Below are positions 16,601 to 26,100 of a DNA stretch of 64,000 bases, piece by piece. Origin of the DNA: Bolinopsis microptera (taxonomy: Eukaryota > Ctenophora > Tentaculata > Lobata > Bolinopsidae); the NCBI RefSeq assembly GCF_026151205.1, contig NC_087082.1, positions 9,184,901-9,248,900 on the forward strand, in the 5' to 3' direction. A program made the translations under genes and the position numbers. The first letter of the stretch is position 1, and each line of letters opens with the position of its first letter. The notes below the pieces were generated by a model. It ran no database searches. It was given only the letters and a program-made list of their open reading frames with translations, and had not been told where the DNA came from.

Positions 16601-19600
16601 TGAATCCGGATCCGGCCGGATATCCGGCCTCAATATCCGGTTACGGCTCCGGCTCCGGTTTCAAAAATTTTGCCGGATATTTCATTTTTAAAATGTATTT
16701 CTAAAGTCTTGAAATGCATATTTTTTGTCACATTTTAACTCAAATCCCTAAAAATCAAAACTTTTTTCACTATAGTTCAAGGCGGCTATATTTATGAGTC
16801 GCATTTGAACTTGATTTCTCTTGGAGAATTTCTCTTTAGACTCTTAACTTGTTTTAATACTTTCAACACTACTATATAACAAATAATTTGAGAACTGAAG
16901 AAGACGTTGTTACGTGGAATGATTATTTCAATTCAATAAAGTTTCTAGCCTAAAGTTTGCTGCTTCAATTTGTTCGCAAGTTAAGAGTCTAAAGAGAAAT
17001 TCTCCAAGAGAAATCAAACTTTTTTCACTATACTTTGAAAAAAAATATTTTCGGCTAATAATGAACAGGGTAGCATATGAAACGTGGAGAAAAGTGGTTT
17101 TCAGAAAAACTTCGAAAAAATTTTCGGTCTGAGTGATTCTCGATACGTACCTCCTGTATCGAGAGCTCCCGCTTCCGAGCTTGTGTTGCAAAGGGAAGGC
17201 TTACAACAGATTGTCGTGAAGTATATACTGCCGTTCCCTGAGAAAAGGCATTAAGTCCATTTTTACGAAATTTTGAGATATTAGTAGTATTATTAACATT
17301 TTCAGGAGAAGATTCTTTACAACTTAAGCTATGAATCAAGTTATGTCCACTTTATTTGCAGTTTTTGTAGTTTTTGGCCTACAACTTCCACAGTTTTAGT
17401 TATATCGAAAAGATTTTTATGTGGTCGTTATCAGCTCAGCAAGCAAAAAATTTTGGTACCAATATTTAAAAATTTAAATAAATATTCTTTTCAACATTTT
17501 TGAACCTGAACACAAGGGTCCCCCTTGTGTGAATTATTGAAACATTTTTTTGATTTGCTGTACAAATTATTTCAATATATTCGATATTTAAGAAGAAATT
17601 TATCCATTTTTCGTCAATATTACATACTTGCAATGCACAGGAGGCTCACATAATTATACTGCAAAGATATGATCAAAAATATAGAAATGTTGTATTTTCT
17701 GGGTTGACTTTATCTGAGGAAAAATGGACTTACTGCCTTTCTAGAGAGGAATCGGTTAAATTCAATCCTGATAAAAGGCAGTAAGTCCGCAATTCCCTCA
17801 GAAAAGGCATTAAGTCCAATTCGGATGGGAAAATAGTTTAGTTATTCTGGAGAAAAATGGTTTTTATAGATCAGTGTTGGTGAATTTATGCTTTTAAGCA
17901 TGTTTAGGACATATGGGAAAAGCGAGCGACCGATTTCATTCTCGTATCAATTTGCATTTGCGGACGGTTATTCAAATTAATATCATTTAATTTTGTTTGG
18001 GAAAGAAAGACATATATATTACTTCATCCTGTTACATTTTTACACGGTAAGTTAAGATTAAGAAAACCATCTCATTATTTAAAAGTAGCCGTGTTCCTCC
18101 AAACCTACGACTTTAAGGAACTAAAAGTAGCTGTATTTCGCCGTTAACCTACACCTTATACTGTATACTTCATGATTGGGTCGTAATTCAAAAGCTAATT
18201 TGACAAGAACTAGAAGTGGGGCTCATTGGGTCACTTAACGTCACTGCTCAATTGCTTGCATGACTATGCTGAAAAGTGGGAGCTGTCTGTGAATATCAAC
18301 AAAACCAGCGTGATGGTCTTTAACACAAGCTCACGAATACTGAAATGTGCTTACGGCTTCAAACTAGGCAACTTGGACATCGCACCCGTCAGAAAATACT
18401 GCTATCTAGGAATCCAATTCTCCCTGAACGGTTCCTTCAAGCAAGCAATCGATGAACTTAGGAAGAAAGCTCTTCGCTCATTCTTCTCTCTGAGACGAAC
18501 TATTGACACGAGAGCCCTTACCACTAGCACGATGCTAAAACTCATTGATAGCTTAGTCAAGCCAGTGGCCACATATGGATGCCCTATTTGGCTGCCATCA
18601 ACCAACATCGTGAAAGCCATCCTCTCAAAAAATCAAGAAGCGAGTCTTCCCAAAGCAGCAGCAAAAGATGCTCTTGAAACTACTCACTTGAAAATTCTTA
18701 AATGGATATTGGGTGTCCACAAAAAGGCAAATAACAACTTCTGCTACGGAGATACAGGTAGAACCCCCTGGACAGTAACCGTCCTCCCTCAATGTATTGC
18801 CTACTTCTGTAGAGCATCACAAGCGGTAGTAGGTAACGTGAACACCCTCTTGCACCATACATTTCAGGAACAGAAACAACTGAAGTCTGAACCTTACCTG
18901 GTATGATGCATGGTCTACTATCATCAAGACGAGCACTGTCGCTAAGCCCCACCCTTCCCCACACCCTTGCGGCTCGTGAACACATACACGAAACATTTGT
19001 CAACCACTGGAAGAAGGATCTTCACAACCAGCCTAAAATGTCATTCTACACTGCGGTCAAAGCTGAGTTTGGTGAAGAACTGTACTTACAGCTCCCATGC
19101 AGGGTCAAAAGAGCTAACATTGCAAAACTTCGATCTAGCAGTCACGATCTGAGGATTGAGAAAGGTCGCTACACTGGAGATCGCTACAACACAGCACTGA
19201 AAACATGTCGCTTTTGCTGCTCCTCAGACACCGACGTCATGCGGTTCTTCGAAGAACTACCATTCTTTGAAAAACCTATCCTTGAAACCGAGGACCACGT
19301 TATAAATGAATGCCCCAGCTACAACTCCCTCCGGTCCAACCTCTCAGACAACCTTAAAAGCCTCATAATGCTCAAAGAATATGGGGCCATCATGAACTCA
19401 TTCCATGCTACTGAATTTGGAAAGTACCTCACAGAATCTTTTCACCTTCGACATCCTCCTGAAAAGAAGTCCTAGTTATCACCTCCTATGAAGTCCTAGC
19501 AATCACCACCTAACAGACTCTTCAAACCTTCGAAATCCTATGATTAAGTCCTAATCCTCGCTTCACGTCCCCTACTCATCTCCTTCATCGTCCCATCAAC

Positions 19601-22600
19601 TTATGTAGTCTAACATATCTCCTTGGACTTGCTTTTATGCACACATCCAGAATTTCTATTAGCATTTAAATTATTATATTTGATTTTATTTCCACTTCGT
19701 GATATTGTAACGCGGTTAAATTTTAAGATTTTATTTTCATACTTTTATTCGGCTTTTGTTTTATATATGAACTTATTTATGAATTGATGTATAGCCAAAA
19801 CGAGTCCGTTAGTGTTCTCCTTGGTAATTTCAAGTTTAATTCCAGTTTAATTCCAGTTTAATTCCTTGCGTCACACTCACAGCGAAGGTATGTGTTTTCT
19901 GATCTAGGAACATGTACCTAGCTCGGATATTAGATTATTCTACTAATATCGATCAAGGATTGTTCCGCAGAAGCAATATTAAGAGGTGCAAGGATCTCAA
20001 AGGAACTTTTTATCGAATTCAACAATCAAAAGGTCGTACTCGTAAGTGATTTGCCTTGAGTCACAGCAAAGGTATGTGTTTATTGCCTTTACAATTAGGT
20101 TACCTGTCTGCAGGAGTAGGACTATATCAGTATATCTGTATAATATACAGGGTGTTTCATAAATAGTGTCCTGTTTTTGATTTATTGTCAAATTTAGTAC
20201 AAATGAAATAACTTTTCAAATTTTGGTTGTAAGTGTAACAAATATATCAAAAAATCATAAAACACAATAAAATTTGATTCAATAATTTATTATCTGCTCG
20301 AACCATCGTCCTTTATTGGAGAGCACATGTTGATATCGGGTGAGGCAGTTGTCTACTGCAGACTGCACCGTGCTCAACTGTATTCTCCTTGCCTCTCTCC
20401 TGATATTCTGCTTAAGTTCTGCGGTTGTTTTAGGGACTGGATTGCTATAGACTTTACTCTTGAGATATCCCCAGAAGTTGTCGATAACTTAAGCTCCCTA
20501 CCAAGTGTTCTGGTTGACCTCCTTGGACTGTTCTCCAATTTTCTTTGCACCCTTTTGATATTCTTCTCAGAAAGAGTAGATTTCGGCCTACCCGTACGCG
20601 TGTTCTTAATCAGGGTACAATCAGTTTCTAGCTTCTTTACAAGACGTCGTATTGTCCTATCATCAAGTTTGCTGAATTTAGACTTGTTCTTCTTCTGTAG
20701 CAGACGCCTAGCACTTGTCACACTGCCTCCACAAATCCAATAAGTCTTCACAATATCGAGTTTTGTTTCTTTTGTGAACCCCATTTTTCTCAAAATTCGA
20801 CTTTTTGGAACAGAGCCAAAAAAACTAACAAAGTTGAATCGCTGGAACAAATGAGCTTAACAGATTAAATTTGTAAGCTTTATGAACTAATGGCAACCAA
20901 TAATGGGAATTTTGCTCCTTTATAAAAAATTTTATTGTTTTTTAAAATCAGGACATTATTTTTGAAACACCCTGTAAACTATCTCGACATCAACATCTCG
21001 ATGAATAACTCCGGACACGTCGCCACCAAGCTTTACAACAAACTTGATGACTTCAACTTTCCTGTGGTCATGTACACCTTTCCTAACAGTAATATTTCCT
21101 CTTCTGTTGGTTATAATGTTTTTTACGGTCAGGTCCTTCGTTACTCTTCCATTATCTCTGACCTTGATTCTTTTCTGTGTTCTACCAACATTACACCCTT
21201 TATAGGACACTTCTTTCAAGATGTTATAATGACAGACTCCTGAAGAGTAAATTCAGAAAGCTTCTGAAAGACCGACCTAGTATTCCACAGTGGTCCGCGA
21301 AGGGGGGTCAGGCTATAATAGACCCCTTCTAGGTCATTTTGTTGTCTCAGGAGATGTTTTCTGGAGTATTTTCGCCCAAAAAGACGTTTTAAAGCACTTA
21401 CAAGACCTCAAAATATACCAGAAGGGCTGAAAATGAGAAATCAAAAAATTGATTTTTTCCAAAAATACCCTGAAAATTTTAGAATTTGGCCGCTAAATTT
21501 GTTTAAAAGGCCTGACTCAAAATTCTACTCCACAACTTAAGGTCCTTAGGCAATTCTACGTTGATTCTGAAAATTTCATTAAAAAATATTGAAACCCTAT
21601 TGAGTTATATTATTTTGAGCGAAATCAGTTTCGCAAATGTCGCGAACTGAGATATGGGCAATTTTGTTCATTTTTTGCCATTATTTGAACACAGAATCCA
21701 CAGTTAGGTAGATATTGAGCTGATATTCATAGAGAATGTGAAGTATAGGCTTACCTAACATATAAAATTTGTCTCATCCAAAAATATTGATAATTGGCCA
21801 ATTTATGGGCTAAAATCTATAAAAATCTATCAAAATTGGCGCGTATGCCCAAATATGGTCATATAGTATTTTGCTCATAACTCAGCCAATTTTTTTCAAA
21901 TTTTGATAAAACTTTATATTTGTGTTCAGGAGACTATAAGCTACAAGTAAAGCACCCCAAAGCATGGTTTTGAGCTTGTTAAGGTGATTTTGCATAAATG
22001 GGATAATTGGGACCAAATATGGGCGTGGCTGATTTTAAAAAAAGTCCCAGCTTGTCCCAGGTTGAATTTTTTATGGCTAGTTAGATAATTATCTGAACTT
22101 TAGGATGCCATAGGTGGTTTAGGTGCACTCGAGCGCACTACCTAACATTTTTTTATTTTAAAACCAAAATTTTAGTTAAAAAGTGGGTCTAAAATTTGAG
22201 GGTAAATGAAAAATCAACCAAAATAGATATCAACATGAATTTTTTTTCATTAGACAGGTATTCAACACGTACAACAGCAACAACAAGAGTAAGTAAATGC
22301 ATATATAGACTGCTTTATGAATATCCAGTCAGATGTAGGCCAATTTTTACTGCTAATTGCTTGAATTTCGGACTGTATAAAAAAATCGTTGATATTTATC
22401 GTACATCATTTCCACATTTTGAAATATTTTTAATTATCGTCTTTAGCATATGTACCGGCTGATAATTTATGATAAATAACAAATAAATAAACAGAATTTC
22501 ATGACACTCGATTTTGGTTCAATTATAGCCTGGTGGACCACTGTGTATTCTGTACAAATACACTATACAGTATACTTGATGTCAGCGACATCCTTGACAT

Positions 22601-23086
22601 CACATTTAACGTGGACAGGTGATCACCATGACGAGTGATTGCTAGGGGGTCTTGGCACATTAAACCGGTACAGGTGTTACAGGTATCTGCTGATGATGTT
22701 CACATAACATTATTTCCTCTCTCCTTTATTCCTTCCGTCTTTTCTCATACTTACAGTTCAGTAACCTTATTTCACCAGGTCTACCTAAGGATCAATTATT
22801 CTTTGGTGGGGTTTCACTTCTGGTATTGGCTTCATTCCCGTTCCTTTTCCTTATTCGTTATACTTATTTTTTATATAGTTTAATGAGATATAGTCCTAGT
22901 CCTGCAGACTGGTAATCTAATTGTCCAGCCTTATTATCTGGGAGCCTTATTTTTAGGAGCCTTATTTTCTAAGGTCCGACAGTCGACTCATTCTCGATAC
23001 TTACCTCCTGTATTGAGAGCTCCCGCTTCCGAGCTCGTGTTGCAAAGGGGAGGCCTGCCTTCCGAGATTGCATTACCAGGGGAAGC

Positions 23087-23133
<47 letters not shown>

Positions 23134-26100
23134 TGCCCTGAATGGGGTACTACTGTGTCGCTTAATTGGAATTAACCAGTGATTAAGTGCGCCTGCATGC
23201 TAAAAAAGGTACAGTTGTGTCGTGAATCGGGAACTATTGTGCTTTGATACTCAGGCCTGCATGACAAAAAGGGAACAACTGTGTCTCACACGAGCAATCG
23301 CACTCAAGGGGTCTGGTAGGATATGCCAATTGCAAGTCATTCTTGATAATAACTTGTCTACTCTTGTTACATCTTGTCTGCTCTCGTAATTCGTTACTAC
23401 GTACTGCTTGTAGATCGTTGATTTGATATATTACCCTTGGCTATAATGTCTACTGCTAACCAGAAAACATCATCGGTCTGGTCATACTACTCAGAGGAAT
23501 GCAGAACCCCGTATGCACGTTGCAACAAGTGCTCAGTCAACTTGCAGCTTGCTGCTCGCCTATCAGAATTTTAATTATGACTTTCATTTGGTTGAAAATT
23601 GTACGAAAATTAGCTAAAAATTATTCGAAAATTTAGGTGGGGCACGAGAACTGTTAGTTAGACTGTAAACACTATCTTATTGTGTGATTCCACATGATAA
23701 TGACAAATATCTAAAAATAAGGATATTCATTTAAATTTTGCGGCAAGTTCCGGCTGCCTTATATTTTACCCTCCAAACTCCGGTTTTGGTCCGGCAGAAT
23801 CCGGCTAACCGGATAGTAAATTAATATCCGGCAAGATCCGGTCCGGCAGCCAAAAGCCCATTCCGGTCGGTTCCTAGTGCACTGTTTACTGTGTTAACTA
23901 GGTTCAATTGAGTTAAGTTGTAACTCCTGATGACCCAATTTTTCACTTCGGTCCTTCAGTCAATATTTTTTTGCCAAAAACTGCTTCCACAAACGAATCT
24001 AGAATTATAAAGTCGTACTTGAGTTGTTTAAAATTTAGGTAGCGTTCAAAGGCAGGTGTTTGGTAGCGACGGATATACAGATCGATAGATTCAACAAAGA
24101 TAGTCTCGGAGGTAATCCAATTGAAACTGAGATATTCTCTGTAAAACTGGACAAAGTCTCGAACTTTAGTAAACTCAGGTGATTGTTCTTCTCAATTTTG
24201 TTCGCCTGAAATATTCGCCCGTTCGATTTGCAGTTCATCTACTTTAATCAGATTAATTGCTTTCATCGAAAAAAAACCTCTCTTTCATAAAATGATGTTC
24301 TCGGAAGGTATATTTGACAAGTTTCGAGTACAAAACTGCAACTTATTTTGATTCTTGACTATCAATCCTCACAGTCGACAGAATAAGATAGTAGCGGACT
24401 GCAAATTGCCGAGTACTGGAAGAACCGGTCACAGATGTGAGATCTCAGTTAAGCGGTTCAACAAGAGGAAGCTCGACGAGAACGCACCTCGGACTCCACA
24501 GCCTGGCTTTTCTATCCAGTGTCATGATCAGAAGTAAGTTAAGTTGTTTATGGTACGTTTTTTTTTGTGGCAGTTTTTTTACATTTTGACTTTTTTAAAC
24601 ATATAAATCGGACTAAAATCAGATGAGAGAGATCTTCCGTTGTATGTACGTGACGTTGTAACCAGGCTTGTACGACGTACGTGACGTTGTTACCAGGCTT
24701 GTACGTGACGTTGTTACCAGGCTTGTACGTGACGTTGTTACCAGGCTTGTACGTGACGTTGTTACCAGGCTTGTACGTGACGTTGTAACCAGGCTTGTAC
24801 GTGACGTTGTAACCAGGCTTGTACGTGACGTTGTAACCAGGCTTGTACGTGACGTTGTTACCAGGCTTGTACGTGACGTTGTTACCAGGCTTGTACGTGA
24901 CGTTGTAACCAGGCTTGTACGTGACGTTGTAACCAGGCTTGTACGTGACGTTGTTACCAGGCTTGTACGTGACGTTGTAACCAGGCTTGTACGTGACGTT
25001 GTAACCAGGCTTGTACGTGACGTTGTAACCAGGCTTGTACGTGACGTTGTAACCAGGCTTGTACGTGACGTTGTAACCAGGCTTGTACGACGTACGTGAC
25101 GTTGTTACCAGGCTTGTACGTGACGTTGTAACCAGGCTTGTATGTGACGTTGTAACCAGGCTTGTACGTGACGTTGTAACCAGGCTTGCACAATATAAGA
25201 GAATGCTGATCACTATTATTTTTTGCCACCCTGATTTTGTTATTTATAAACAATAAATTTGGCATATCAAAGACTCGTTAGCAAAATATTCTTCAAAATG
25301 TCAAAATTTAAAGTTAATCTAAGGAGAACAAGCACTGTTAATCTAAAGAGAACAAGCACAGTAAACTGTTTATTTAAAGTTAATCTAAAGAGAACAGGCA
25401 CTGTTGCATGATTTGTACCTATGTTCAAAACAATCCTCATGTTTAGAGCACGTGGCATCAACATAGCACCACTCCTTGCAGCCCGCACACCGTTCTGTGG
25501 CACCCGAGATGACACAGATACCGTTACACTGGGCCCAACATGTGCCACTCTTACAGCCGTAGTTGCAGTTCATGTCACTGCAGGGGTAATCGTCACCCCA
25601 CCCGCATGCGTTCGGTAATCTGGTTCGTGGTGTTTTAGGGTCAGCTTCGTCTGTCTGCTTGCGATCTACAAACGTTACCACTGGAAACTTTGCGTACTCA
25701 GCGAGGCGACAGTTGTTGTTTTTACTGCGGGAGAATCTTACATACCCACCCTCTCCCCAGTATCTTCCCCAGCTGTTCTTTACCTTCCACGAGTCCTTAT
25801 CATATCCTACCATGGTCACGGCATGTCCTACGGCTTTCCAAGTGGAACAACCTCCGTAGATACCACTTCCGTAATTAAAGAAATCGTTCTCCACTATCAT
25901 GGCAACTGCCACAACTGCACGTGCCACCGCACTCTCCAACTCACTGTCGGATCGTGCCACTGTGTAGTAACTCTCGTATCGTGCATTTCTCATGCCATTA
26001 GGAACACGTCCTTGGAACTCACCCCCATAATCACACTCCCTGTCTTGTGCGTAGTCGTAGGGTGCATCTTTCAGCGCAGCAATTCTTCGGTGTCTCTGGA

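Larger units (their letters stand above)
16576..23877. mobile_element. Composite hAT-like element region with nested insertions
   Basis: The region starts ACTAGGAACCGACCGGA (16576) and ends in its inverted form TCCGGTCGGTTCCTAGT (to 23877). Both ends are followed inward by many copies of TCCGGC / CCGGATATCCGGC, like hAT subterminal motifs. A BED-finger start is present at 23446. The 7.3-kb interior is occupied by other insertions: an inverted repeat at 16811-17017, a LINE fragment at 18226, a mariner-like element at 20148, an RT fragment, a 1.26-kb element at 21286 and a 39-base C run. A matching 8-bp target duplication is not evident, so the two ends may belong to separate copies. Confidence 0.45.

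Noticed and set aside
24649-25189. CRISPR-like array
   Set aside because: There are no unique spacers. Units are contiguous tandem repeats in animal DNA.
24548-25265. Long repetitive ORFs on both strands (up to 221 codons)
   Set aside because: They run through a 24-bp tandem array whose unit is a multiple of three. Open frames on several frames at once show a structural by-product.
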